NCBI GenBank assembly: GCA_031002005.1 | Contig: CM061919.1 | Coordinates: forward strand, 14,827,687 to 14,891,686 | Reading direction: 5' to 3' | DNA from: Vandiemenella viatica | Lineage: Eukaryota; Arthropoda; Insecta; Orthoptera; Morabidae | Length of the DNA stretch: 64,000 nt | Shown: positions 11,560 to 23,200 of the stretch, one piece after another | Numbering within the stretch: the stretch's first letter is position 1 | How the letters are laid out: each line of letters starts with the position of its first letter | Notes under the pieces: generated by a model | What the model was told of the DNA's origin: nothing | Seen by the model: the letters and a program-made list of their open reading frames with translations, nothing else | The model's database searches: none | Position numbers and translations under genes: made by a program

Positions 11560-12849
11560 ATCGGAGTCATCTTAGCAATTATCGTCCCCTGTATGCAGTA
11601 GAATTGTGGAGCATGTCATATGCTCTAACATTTTGAAGTTTCTAGATGAGAACGAGTTACTTACACCGTGTCAACACGGATTTCTGAAGAAGAGAGCGTG
11701 TGAAACTCAATTGGCCCTATTTTCCCATGACGTAATGAAGGTTATCGATGCAGGTTCGCAAGTTGATGCAATAATCTTTGATTTTCAGAAAGCTTTTGAT
11801 TCTGTACCACACAACAGACTTTTAGCGAAGATTCGAGCATACCGTATATCGGATCAGATTTGCAAATTGATACGTGATTTTCTAACTGGTCGATCACAGT
11901 ATGTCGTTGTTGACGGGGAAGCTTTTTCTATGCTAGATGTTACTTCTGGCGTTCCTCATGGAAGTGTAATAGGACCACTTCTTTTCTTATTTTTTTTATA
12001 AACGATCTAGGTGACAACGTTAAATGCTGTATGCGATTGTTTGCAGACGATGCAGTTATCTACAGGGAAATAAGGTGCTCTGACGATTGCTTAGAAATTC
12101 AGCGCGATTTGGATGCTGTTTCCGAATGGTGCCGGAAATGGCAGCTTACACTTAATTGCAAAAAATGCATGGAAATCCTAATAAGTAACAAAAAGAATCA
12201 GTTTGTTCACGAGTACAAAGCAAACAATTCATTTGTTGACACGGTTGATTCCCTGAAGTTGCTGAGGGTGATAGTACAAAGTAACATGAAATGGGACTTG
12301 CACATAGCTTCCGTCGTAGGCAAAGCTAATTCTAAATTATGTTTCATAGGTCGTATTCTGAGGAATTGTAATGCTCATACAAAGGAAATAGCATGAAAAC
12401 ACTAGTGCATCCGCATCTGGATTTCTGTTGTGGAGTTTGGGATCCGTATCGCAAGGGCGTGATTGACTCAGTGGAGAGGGTACAGAGGAGAGCCGCTGGA
12501 TTTGTGACTGGTTGCTACAGCCCTTATGAAAGCGTCACATAATTGATACATGGATTGGGCTGAGATAGTTTGTAAGACAGACGACGTCATTTGAGTTTGA
12601 ATTTACTGGAGAATATGCGGAATTCTATGACCTACGACTGCAGTGAGATACTTCTTCCGCCAACCTATTTGGGTTGCAATGACTGGAGGGACAAGATTCG
12701 AGAAATAAGATACCGCACTGATGCTTTTACGTATTCTATCTTTCCTCGAGCTATTCGGGATTGGATTGCGCAGAATTAAGATTGGTGCTTAGCACCTTCT
12801 GCCACCCACAAAGTTTGTGAATTGCAGAGTATGGATGTAGATGTAGATG
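11560..12849 (+). mobile_element. 5'-truncated LINE (CR1/L2/Jockey-like), second family copy
   Basis: Non-LTR reverse transcriptase. 11606-12001 holds ENELLTPCQHGFLKKR, the first catalytic block IIFDFQKAFDSVPHNRLL and the SGVPHGSVIGPLLF block. A frameshift in a T8 run near 11995 leads into 12031-12396 with MRLFADDAVIY (FADD active site intact) and WCRKWQLTLNCKKC. A second frameshift near 12393 is followed by VQRRAAGFVT and a last open part 12591-12779 ending FPRAIRDWIAQN. The 3' end is a short GTAGAT tandem (12832-12849) like that of the copy at 3501-4967, in the opposite orientation. The catalytic residues survive but the frame does not. Target duplication not identified. Confidence 0.88.
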
Positions 12850-13902
12850 AATTGCAACACTGCAACGAAACTCAATTGTATCTATGAAGGTGCGAATAGT
12901 GATTAAGAAGGAGAAAAATGTAAGCATGATTTAATCTCATTGTGGCGTTGTGGACGCTGCAATAGTAAAGTCTCTTTGAATGAAACACAACGATCAAGCC
13001 TTTCAAATCACCTAAAACAATACTCGCTTAGTCATTTGAGTTCGAGATCATCACCACTTTGTTTTCAGAAAACATCTTTCTGGTACTAACTCGTTTTTAT
13101 ATTTCTGTTTACATATACGTACACTCTAACTATACTAAAAATGTAACACTACTTATTCATGTTGTAAATTAAATAATAAGTGTCTTAAAAATGTTTTGAA
13201 TGTTTTCTTGACCGTTTCGATTTAGTTACTTAAATTATGTTTGTTCTCCCTAAGAAATGACTTGAGCCCTAATCGTGTTACACCACTAAATTAAATTAAA
13301 AGTTCTACTCTGTAGTCTACTATTATGATGTTTAAGCGTCTGTCTCAGAATTTGAAGAAGCATCACTCAAAAGCTACCCCACAAATGAGGAGAGGGCTTT
13401 TACAGTTTGAAAGCTTAGAGACTTGTTTACAATCTGCGATATATCTTATAACTCAAGGTGACAGCAAAACTGAGCAGAGATAGTAATTCACTCTTATCGA
13501 TAACGGATGGACATCACATATGATATTGCGTCTCAAATAAATACTCCTTATGGTATGCCCTTTAAATCTCACGATACATCGTACGAAAAGACTCCACCTG
13601 TTAGATTATGTTAGTTCTGTTTTTATGTTACTTAGCTTTTGTTATTTATTTTTTCATATTTCTGAAATAAAACACGCTAAAAAACATGAGAAGTGTTAGC
13701 GAAACCACTATAATTCGAGTAACGCAATTTAAACGTTTTTGCTTTGCTACTAGTAGAAAACAAAGGCAAACCCATTACGACGCACAACAAGATCCGCACG
13801 AATGAAGCAGCGTGAAAATGCAAGTTGAAATGATGAAGTTAAGACTAGATTATACATAGAAAGGAAGGTAATGATAATAATCTGTCCTTGTGATCAATGC
13901 AG
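12850..13902. other. No gene seen
   Basis: AT-rich region between the LINE tail and the 3' end of cuticle gene A. No further exon of gene A can be recognised here. Confidence 0.5.
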
Positions 13903-13908
13903 TTTATT
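13903..13908 (-). promoter_or_regulatory. Polyadenylation signal of cuticle gene A
   Basis: AATAAA on the minus strand, 35 bases downstream of the stop codon, in the context ACAAATGTAAATAAACTGCA, which is identical at the end of gene B. Confidence 0.8.
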
Positions 13909-13942
13909 TACATTTGTACAGTAATTAGAGTTGGGTGGAGGT

Positions 13943-15980
13943 TCACTTGAAGAGCAGGGGGTGGGGGTATGCGGCGTAGGCTGCGGGGGCGGCGTAGGCA
14001 ACGGGGGCGGCGGCGGCGACCACAGGCGCAGCAGCTATCCCGTGGAAGTTCTGCGCGATGTACTGCGAGCTGTGGGCAGTGACGACGGCTGGCGCGGGGG
14101 CGGCGTAGGCGACGGGGGCGGCGGCGTAGGCCAGCGGGGCGCCCACCAGGCCGGGGGCGGCCTTCGGGGCAGCCGACACCGAGCACAGCGCCGCGGCGGC
14201 GACCAGGAGAACTGCGAGCTGCAGGCAGAATTACGGGAACCGTTACTACAGTAATATGTAGAGTTGGGTACTAAGAGAATATTGGTGTAAGTCAGTTTCG
14301 TATGTATTAATTTAATCATCCAGTACAATGAATTAAAAACTGGCCGAAGAAAGTTATTTAACGTCTGTAATAGGGTACATAGTGAGCCAATTGCCAACTG
14401 CCAACACTTTTCGTCTGCTTTCATTTGATAATACTGCTCTCCTGCTGGTGACATAGTCTTTCACGTCTTTGTTTACCGTATCTTCCGTTACGGAACACTT
14501 GATTGGCTCTGATAAGTATTCTATTCATTCTTCAGATACACATGGCAAAAGTATTCTGTTTTCTAGTCAGATAGGTTTTTAATAAGTGTGTAACCTATTA
14601 AATGCGATGGTGCGTACTCCCCTGTGCAAATGGAATTACGTTGGTATAGACTAATTTTTCCAATGAGTTTTATTTTATTTTAATTTTTTTATACTAAGCA
14701 CATGATAATGAACTTCTGGCTTTTGAAATCCCGGCATCTAATGAATGTTGTAACAGAGTCTTCATGAGCTTTCCTTATTTAGAGTGGATAATTAACTGAT
14801 GAAAAACACCAGGTTATCTCCTGAAGAATTATCTGATTTAAAACATTTCCTCCCTACAGGGAAAGTGTGTTAAGGACGAGAAGGTTTCTTATTTTCACGA
14901 ACACATTTAAGATGTTGCTAATTTAAATTGTAGAGTGAATGTCATTAATTAATTTAGATATACCAAAAATGATGGGAGCTATTATTACGACAAAATGATA
15001 ATCACTGTTTCAAAAGATCCACTCGATTTATCTTGAACTGAAACTGTTAGCAAAATAATTTCTTAAACATTGGTAACAGCATTTCTTGAAATAATTTCAA
15101 ACACAAACTACAAACTTTTAAATTCTTCTGACACTCACGCGTGCTTTCCTGCAATCAGCGCGAGACCTTCAGCGCTCAGCATTTTACAGTTGATACCACC
15201 ATAAATCTTACTTGTCGATACTAGCTTATACTAACCCAAAGGACTACATAAGCTACGATTTTTAGAATCCTTCATTATTGAAATCAATTTACATTCATCA
15301 ATACATTTATATGTAAATACATTGAATTAATTAAAGAAATAATAAAAATAAAAATGATGGCAGGTTATAGTACTGTCACAAATTAAAATTATTATAAATT
15401 TTAAACAACAACCAAAAGTTTCAAATACGTACGATTGTACTGTTTGATATACTGGTTTAAACAAATATTACACCATCGTCATGTCTGTCGTGCACATTTC
15501 TGCGGTTGTACGCGTAACGGACTATAGATATGAGGCTTCGTATTTTACAGAACAACTAATCACAAAACGGGCGAAATACTATATATAACTACAGTTTTAA
15601 AACTAACACAATCCTGTAGTCCCATGAAATACCATTAATGGAAGAAATTTGTAAAGTTAAAACAAATAATTCACTATGGCGTTGAATACATCGGAAAACA
15701 TTTTATATGATTTTAATGAGCGACCAGTATTTAAAAAATGTATCTTATTCGTGAAATCAGCATTGAATAAATTTGTTCAAGTGATTAGACTATCTGATTT
15801 TGTAAGCGGATGTGTTTAAGTTCATATCATTTATTTTTACAAAATATCACAAGGTTCCGATATACCTGAAGCTATGAACATCAGTATAAATCACGATTCG
15901 TAGGCTATGCCTCAATCCGTCTAACAAAAAGAGAGACACACAAACAGCGGACACGATTTTTGTGGACCTACCTTGATCAT
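13943..15980 (-). CDS. Ala/Pro-rich cuticle protein gene A (two exons)
   Basis: Secreted structural protein of the insect cuticle, 94 residues. Exon 1 codes only MIK (15980-15972) and ends at a GTAGGT donor. Exon 2 runs from 14218 (after CTGCAG) to the TGA at 13943; the 1.75-kb intron is phase 0. The joined product starts with a signal peptide (MIKLAVLLVAAAALCSVSA), followed by a mature part made of APLAYAAAPVAYAAPAPAVV, a central SSQYIAQNFHGI block and more AAPV/AAYA repeats, ending PHPLLFK. No Rebers-Riddiford chitin-binding motif is present; such AAP(A/V)-repeat proteins are known from locust cuticle. The tiny first exon holding the first residues of the signal peptide is typical of cuticle genes. 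Mature protein identical to gene B at 45416-47095; the signal peptides differ (LAVLLV against IVLLV). Confidence 0.9.
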
Positions 15981-16022
15981 GTTGGTGTGAGCGAGTGTGC
16001 GGTGGAGCCGGCACACGTCGCC

Positions 16023-16028
16023 TTTATA
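16023..16028 (-). promoter_or_regulatory. TATA box of cuticle gene A
   Basis: TATAAA on the minus strand (GCCGCTATAAAGGCGA), 43 bases upstream of the start codon, leaving room for a leader of only about 15 bases if transcription starts 25-30 bases downstream. Local GC content is high, as in front of gene B. Confidence 0.75.
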
Positions 16029-16109
16029 GCGGCCACTCTGGTAGGGGGCCAGCGTCTTACGTCACTCACACCTGCCCACGGGGTGCATCCACAACCAACG
16101 GCCGCGTGA

Positions 16110-17924
16110 GGTAACCAATAGCAGAGTCGGATCACCAAGTACTTCAAGCGATTGGCAAACTCTCTCGGATTAGTAAACTGCGCGGCAGTAACAATAAATG
16201 ACAGCAGGCTGTTCTGCTGTAAGAATTCAAAAATAAGAAATCGGCATTTTCTTGTCACCTCATTCCTCTTTTATGTGGCTAAAGCAGAAAAGGTTCATTC
16301 TCCTAGACTGGACATTTTTCTGGTGACATTCACACAGCGAAATTGATCAGGGAGCATTTAATAGCCTGCGTTGTATTACAACAGTGTCCTTTGTAGTAAG
16401 GGCATATGACATTTTTGATGGGGATTCGTCTCAGTTCTGGTGCCTTTTAGATTGTACCTGGTTGCAATATCACCGTTCTTCATCTCTCCTTAATAGCGCA
16501 AATAATACACTATCGCGCCCACACTTCCATCAGACATGCAGGCGTTCAGTAACATATGAGAACCGGCAAACGCCCTTTTTCAGTTGAGGTGCTATGAAAG
16601 GTCAACACTTCCATGACCTTGGGGACAAGGTACTACTCGTACTTTAATAGTGTCGAAAAAAACCAACGAGAACAATAAACCATAATACGATACGGCAGAC
16701 TGTTACTTACCTTCCTATTGCTATTATCGTCTACTACGTACATCTCATAGTTAAAGTGTACAAAATCTTGCGAAGCATTATGAAAAGTGCAATTGTGAAA
16801 TATCTCATCACCAAAGAGCTTTTGTAAAATGTATGTAACGACCTCAGGTAGCTGATGCGACATAAACCTCAAGAAAATAAGAATTTTCTGGCTACGCATC
16901 AAAACCTTCAAGCATTGACACGAACTTATACCGACTTACAATATGCTGAAAATTATAGTTTCCGGAACCAACGGGAATCGGAGCCGTATTGCCGCTGTCG
17001 CAGGCCTATACACCTTAAACGGAACAAGTTGGAGAGTTAAAATTTGTTTTTGTCATGTGGTTACCCAGAATAGAATATAGTATTTAAAATGTTGTAAAAC
17101 AATATTATGGGAGTAAAGAGAGATGGAAAAAAACGTTTCTCAATCTTCTTCATTGCGTAAGTTACGAACTTTTTTAGTTCGTTAAGTAGATTTTTTTTTT
17201 TAAATATGAAAATAATGACGTTAGCGGCGGTTAGTGTTGTAGATTTTAGATCACTTTTATTATTGGGTCTGTCACAAAAATTCTATTACCTAACAACTAG
17301 GAATTTGTCTATCACTCCCTGTACTTAAACGGCAAATCCTGAAAACACAACTTACGTAATTTCTGAGTTTACATTAAAACAAGAAAAACTTTTCATTCCG
17401 GTATTACTTTGCCATTTTTTAATACTATTTTATTGTAATAGCGCGCTTAACTGAGAGTTTTTTGTACATGTAGTTATACCTATATCAAATTAACTGGAAC
17501 GGAACAATTGCACCAGGTGTTTGAGCCCCATGTGGTCCTGCGATGCGGGTTGACTCTGTGCCTGAGCACATGTCCAGGACTGATGTTTGCACCAAGCGAC
17601 TACCTTCTCACCTCCCGCGTACCACATATCTATTAGGTATGGTGGCCCGTGACTATTTGCTGCTAGTTCCTATATATCAGCTATTGCGACAGAGCCGCAG
17701 TGGGGGGATGTTTTGAGATTTTTACATTCCCTAGTTGCTGCACCGTTGTCACGACGAACGAGAATAAATCTGAAGTGAATAATGATTTGAATTTAACAGT
17801 TGATGAAAGAGACAAATTCCAAACGTGGCGACATGGTACTGACGCGAGGTCGAGCCGCCATCTGTTCTAATCGTCTGTTAACGAATGTAAGCTTGGAATC
17901 CAATTTGATCCAACAACATAAAAC
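16110..17924. other. No gene seen; upstream of gene A
   Basis: Flank between the gene A promoter and the Gypsy element. Short frames only. Any enhancer of gene A would be expected here, but I cannot point to one. Confidence 0.45.
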
Positions 17925-17928
17925 AGCT

Positions 17929-18545
17929 TGTAAGACTATTGTCTTTCTTGGGGTTGACATGATACTTACTTACTGTATACCGAACTTCGTGCTTGCTAAA
18001 GTTTTAATTACTGACATACAGCACTAGAAGCCGGATAGATGAGTTCGTAGTCGCCGCCGGTCGCCAGATAGGGTCCAAACCAGTCCGATAAAAGTGTGAG
18101 GATAACTAATTAAGAGAAATCTTCAAGTATTAAGTAATGAAAATAGGTTCTCCACACATTTATTAGAATAAAGTACACATCGAACCAGTTGGCCACTATC
18201 AGAATTTAGATGATAAGGCTATTGAAACTTCGTAATCCGTCGATTGCAAGATTCTTAGAAAAAAAGGAAAGTTATTAATCCAAATCAGTCCACACTAAAT
18301 TACTTTCGATGCCACACTTCACTGTTCTGGTATCTCAACACACTGTTCAAATCAATTTAAAACATACGCGCAATGGTTAAGCTAGTTCATTCTTCTTCTT
18401 ACTTCTTGCTACACCCGCACAGTTCGTATAGCGTCTAACATTACGCGACGCGAGCCGTCCGCTACCATACCTCGATAACGACTGACTTTAAACAATGTAG
18501 TCATGCGCTCATTTCGGCGCGGCGGAATGCTACTGTTATGTTACA
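17929..18545 (-). repeat. 3' LTR of the Gypsy element
   Basis: Begins TGTAAGACTATTG and ends CTACTGTTATGTTACA on the plus strand. Aligned by eye with the other LTR it differs by 3 substitutions and 1 missing base (CATACGCGCA against CATACGTCGCA). Directly preceded by the target duplication AGCT. Confidence 0.95.
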
Positions 18546-18556
18546 TTCCCCAACTA
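18546..18556 (-). promoter_or_regulatory. Polypurine tract
   Basis: On the minus strand the bases just before the 3' LTR read AGTTGGGGAA, a short purine run in the place where plus-strand DNA synthesis is primed. It is short and interrupted by TT, so the exact limits are uncertain. Confidence 0.6.
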
Positions 18557-19053
18557 CCAATTTGTGATAATTGTTCAGGTTCTTTTCCAAAAGAAACTGA
18601 AGAATTATCATTACAAAAAAAGAAAATAGAAAATTTACAAATACCAAGTTTCAAACTCTCGAGTGTGGCCAAACTACGAACATAAGATACACAAATCCAT
18701 TTAACATATTTAAAAAAAACAGGCACACAAACAACATCAAGAAAACATATAAAGAAAAAAAAATACACGAAGGAACCACATGAAATTGTTATAGTTTTCG
18801 TGGTCACAGTTCTCAAATAGACTGTCAGCTCTCAAGAAAATAAAACTGAAAAGAAAGAACATATATATACAACATGACAAAAAAATAATATTTTCGCTTC
18901 TACCGTAGGCTCTATGGGTGGAGTCCTCGGTTGCGACACTGGTAGAGGTCATTAACCTCGATACGACTTTTGTCGAAGCACTTCACGCACTACACTGCAC
19001 TACACTGCACTACACAAAGCCTACTGTTGTTGCTGCTGCTGCTTTGGCATATT
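18557..19053 (-). other. 3' noncoding part of the Gypsy element
   Basis: No env-like frame. Contains three tandem copies of a 10-mer (CACTACACTG) at about 18986-19015 and a short GCT-type triplet run at 19027-19043. Confidence 0.6.
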
Positions 19054-20237
19054 TCAGGCAGGGTAGGGTAATTGGAAAGGTAGATTTATTTCGCTGGCTT
19101 TAGCCGGAAAAGTCAAGGATTTATTCGCCGAAGCGGTGAGGAAATAGGCATACGCAATAAAAATTAGAGAAAAATATAAGGATAAAGGGTGTCCCCTTCT
19201 TTTAGTCAGATAAATCTTCTGGTAACATCTTGTAGGGTTTAAGGGAATAACATTGAAGGTACCCCTGATCCTTTGACTAACAGGGTACACTAATACATAG
19301 GAATTTTTCCTAGGGCAACTAGCAATCCGATACGGGCCTTCATACAAATACTTAAACTTCCTAATTTCTTTGTTTCTGCTAGAGGACTTATAATGCGTCT
19401 GCGCCAGTACCAGATCACCCGGCTTATAGTCGATCGCCTCCCCTCTTTGATCATGCCGCTTCTTCCTCCTCTGAGCTTGCTTCTTCATCTGCTGTTGAAC
19501 TGTCTTAATCAACTCTTCACGGTTAGCCGGCCTCGGTAGCGTAGGGGCTAGAGTGCTAGCTCCACGTGCCGAAGGCCGCCGGTTCGAATCCGGCCGCGGG
19601 CATGGATGTTAACTGTTGTGTGTTTGTGTGATTGTCTTGTCCGTCCTGTGGCGTCCATACATTGGAAAAAATACACATTGAGCTGGCTGTATGGCCTCCG
19701 TTGCCGAATGCCATTAAAAAAAAAAAAAAAACTCTTCACGGTTCACTTGACGAGTTGTAGGAAACTCTACGAATTCCGTTACAATACGGAGTGCCTTCTC
19801 GCCGAACATGACTTCCCGCGGCACTACCGAGGTAGAATCATGTGGTATGTCATTAAGTATATGCTCCAAGTGCTCAACTTCAAGGGCCCATCTCTGATGG
19901 TTATCTGTGCAGTAACATCGAAACCACCTCCCTATTTCTCTCATTACTCGTTCAGAAACATTACTTTGAGGGTGATATAAGGAAGTTCTCACTACCTCTA
20001 TCCCGACTTGCTCCAAACTCTCGGTCCATTTTCTGCTACAAAATTGAGGGGCGTTATCTGAGACAACCCTCCTAGGTTTTCCAACCTTCGGTACGAAATC
20101 GTTTAAAATTTTACTGGCCATCAGCTTGGCTGTAGCCCTCTTCAACCGGGTACAATCGGACAAACTTTGAAAAAAACATCAATTACGACCAGTATCTGTG
20201 TCACTCCACCCCTAGACTTAGGCAGTGGCCATACACG
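19054..20237 (-). pseudogene. Gypsy integrase core and C-terminal part, broken
   Basis: Continues pol behind a TGA at 20240-20238. The same frame reads on through VVIDVFSKF (first catalytic Asp, codon 20180-20178). An extra base near 20138-20147 then shifts the frame into 20163-19714, which holds VSDNAPQF (second Asp, codon 20058-20056) and NVSERVMRE (catalytic Glu, codon 19953-19951). The last two are 35 residues apart, the DD35E spacing of retroviral-type integrases. The frame is then cut by a SINE at 19525-19729. Beyond it 19512-19054 holds a basic stretch and YEGPYRIAS, the GPY/F module, and ends at a stop at 19054. One stop, one frameshift and one insertion make it nonfunctional. Confidence 0.9.
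19525..19729 (+). mobile_element. tRNA-derived SINE inserted in Gypsy integrase
   Basis: Flanked by the 14-bp target duplication AACTCTTCACGGTT (19511-19524 and 19730-19743). Starts with a tRNA-like head whose box B lies in an intact T-arm stem (GCCGGTTCGAATCCGGC) and ends in an A-run at 19715-19729. The body (TGGCGTCCATACATTGG and what follows) differs from the other SINE family in the window, so it is a separate family. Orientation is opposite to the host element. Confidence 0.93.
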
Positions 20238-23200
20238 TCAAACTGCGACTAACTCCAATACATTTTCAGGTAAGATGCACTTTATCTCTCCTCTCCTCAA
20301 CACATTATCCACCTTCGTCCTCTGGCATATGTCACATGTGGACAGTAGCTTCGCTATCCTTCTTGCCATATTAACAAAATAACAGTGTTCCTTGATAATT
20401 CGGTGACATTTACCCGGCCCAAAGTGACCATAACTCAAATGATGATGGTTAATCAAGATATCTACATACGTTTCTGGTATCCACAGTTTCCAGTCCTTAT
20501 TTATTTCTGAATTTCGCCGAAAGACTACGTCTCTATGAACACAATAATATTTTGATAATTTTCCCTGGTAATTGGGTTTTAAAATTTCTTCCTTAACCTC
20601 TTTAATCACTTCATCCTGTTCCTGTAAGGTCTTCATATTCTTCAGTAATTTTACAAGTTTATTTTCTCCTGTCACCCCATGAATATAATGAATGTGTGCT
20701 TCTTGTGCTGGCTGAATATTATTCTTCCCTTCGACTAAACCGACAGGTAAACGTGAAAGGCAGTCTGCTACCAGATTTTCTGCACCAGGTCGGTATCTAA
20801 TTTCAAACTCAAATTCCTGCATTAGTAAGGCCCACCGGGTCAGCCTCCCGTGTACCAACCTGCAGTTCATCAAAAACGATAATGCCTTATGATCTGTGTA
20901 TATCACGGTTTTTCTTCCCAGAAATAGTTCTCGAAACTTCTGGAAACACCATATAATAGCAAGAGTCTCTTTTTCTGTGGTATTATAGGACAATTCATGT
21001 TGATTCAACATTCTACTGGCAAATGCAATGGTTCTCTGCTCAATTTTCCCTCCAACATTGACCTCTTGAAAAACCTGTGCACCAAGTCCGTAGTGGGACC
21101 CATCTGTGGCCACACACATGTCTAAGTTCCAGTCAGGGTGTGCTAACACAATCTTTTGGGACAGTTCTCGTTTAATTCTATTAAAATCCTCTTCACAACC
21201 TTCAGTCCAATTCCAAGGTGTCCTAGCCTTCCCAAGATCTCTGAGGTGGACACTATTCAGTGCCTGTCCGGGTATGAACTTTCTATAATAACCGCACAAT
21301 CCCAGAAAACTTTTTAATTGAGTCTTAGTAGTTGGTCTAGGGAATTTATTGATCGCCTCTACTTTCTTGTCTTCAACGGTTATCCCTTCAGGCAGTATAA
21401 CATGCCCCAAGAAATTCAATCTTTTCCTCAAAAATACACATTTCTTAATTTTTAAAGTCATTCCTCCCTTTTTCAAAGCAGTAAGCACTTCTCGTAGTGT
21501 CTCAAGATGCTCTTCTAAAGTTCGTGAAGCAATAATTAGTATGTCGTCGACATACGTGTGGATTTTGTCTCTCAATCGCCTTCCTAACACCTGATCCAGT
21601 GCCCTTATAAAATTGGCTACGGCGTTATTCAACCCGAAAGGCAACACACGAAAATGAAAACATTTGCCTTCAAACCGGAAAGCGGTATATTTCCTCGAAG
21701 CTTCATCAATGGGTACTTGCCAATAGGATGCTGTTAAATCCAAGGAACTCATGTATTTGACACCATGAAATTTTTGCAAGATATCATCGACTGGTAATGG
21801 ATGGTCTCTTTCAGTAACCAGAATTTTATTAAGCGCCCTTGCGTCCAAAACTAGTCTTATTGATTTATCAGCTTTGGTTACTGCTACCAAAGGGTTTACA
21901 AATGCACTATTTGATCGTTCGATCACACCCCATTCTAACATACGATCTATCTCCTCTTGTGCCTTGCTTTTCAGCGCAAAGGGAATAGGATAAGGTTTAA
22001 CAGTAAATGGCGTGTCGTCCTTGACCTTGAAGTGGCACTGATATCCTTTAATTAAGCCAGGTTTATCTGAAAATATCTCTTGAAACTCGTTAATAATTTC
22101 CTGCACCCGCACTTGAGCTTCTTCTTCATTTTCGAGCTGTTGTTGGGAGTACATTAAATCCTCACTGTCCTTTTCGACCAATAATTGTGACAGCTGCACT
22201 TCTTCCTCACTAAGCTCATCATAGCATACAAACTCCTGCACCTCTCCTCTTGAAATGACTCTAACTTGAACCGCTTCCTTTCCTTCTTCACACATTTTGG
22301 TTTCATAACTTATATTCACTCTTTTTCCTTCCGTAATAAATTGCAGACTATTTTCTTCCCAGTCTAGTTTAACCATTTTCTCGGCAAGCCAATCGACTCC
22401 CAGAATTAGATCAACGGTTAATTTAGGGATAACAAATGCTTTTATTTCAATCCTGTGTCCTCCAATCTCACCATCTACTCGAATTTGCTGGGTGATTCTT
22501 TTAATTTTACCCCCATTCGCAACGGTAACTGTCATTCCTTGTACCGAGTGTAAACATGCGTCAGGTTCATTCACAAGGATTTGAAATAGGTTTTCCGAAA
22601 CACAGGATATGTCCGCGCCAGAATCTATCAAGGCTTCTACTTGTCGTGATTTAAATTTCACCAAAACAGTAGGTGTACGGGCTTCCTTTCTCCTTAAAAT
22701 TCCTTCTTCTTCCAACAAATCTTCTCTCGGGTCGTTATTGTAGACTGAAAAGACTTGTGATTGGCGAGCCGTTAGATTCGCTTCATTATTCAAATTTGAG
22801 TAGCAAGTGCTAGTAATGTCCGTTAATTGCTTGTCACTATATGGTAAATCTTCGTCCAGTCGCAACTTACTTTTACTCTTCCATTTTATTGACTTCCTGT
22901 CAATTCTTTCCTCTTCTTCATATATCTGTGACTGCTTCAGCTTCCCGACATCTTCTTTACAAGTTCCGTAGTCTGTTGGTATTGATTCTTCATCTCCATA
23001 CCGCTCTTTAGTTGACAGAAATATTCCGCATTCTTCGTTTATTGCGCCCGTGACTGCCGCACACTTTAAACTATTTTTGGCACAGGTTACTATAGTGCTT
23101 ACGCATTGACTGTTGCGCGAGCGCTGGTTGCTGTCACGCGCGCGCATGCTTCTGTTATTTTTGACATATTGCTGGGGTGTCATTTCAATTACTTCCCGGC

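Noticed and set aside
13931..14454. Long antisense frames over cuticle exon 2 (107 and 139 codons; likewise 46779-47110 at gene B)
   Set aside because: They are Gly- or Arg/Pro-rich readings of the GC-rich repeat in other frames; the sense frame has signal peptide, splice sites and poly(A) signal.
18557..19053. An env gene of the Gypsy element
   Set aside because: Only short Phe-rich frames from T-runs; no signal peptide or fusion-type motifs.
19525..19600. Functional tRNA gene
   Set aside because: The acceptor stem does not close, and the head is followed by a SINE body, A-tail and target duplication.
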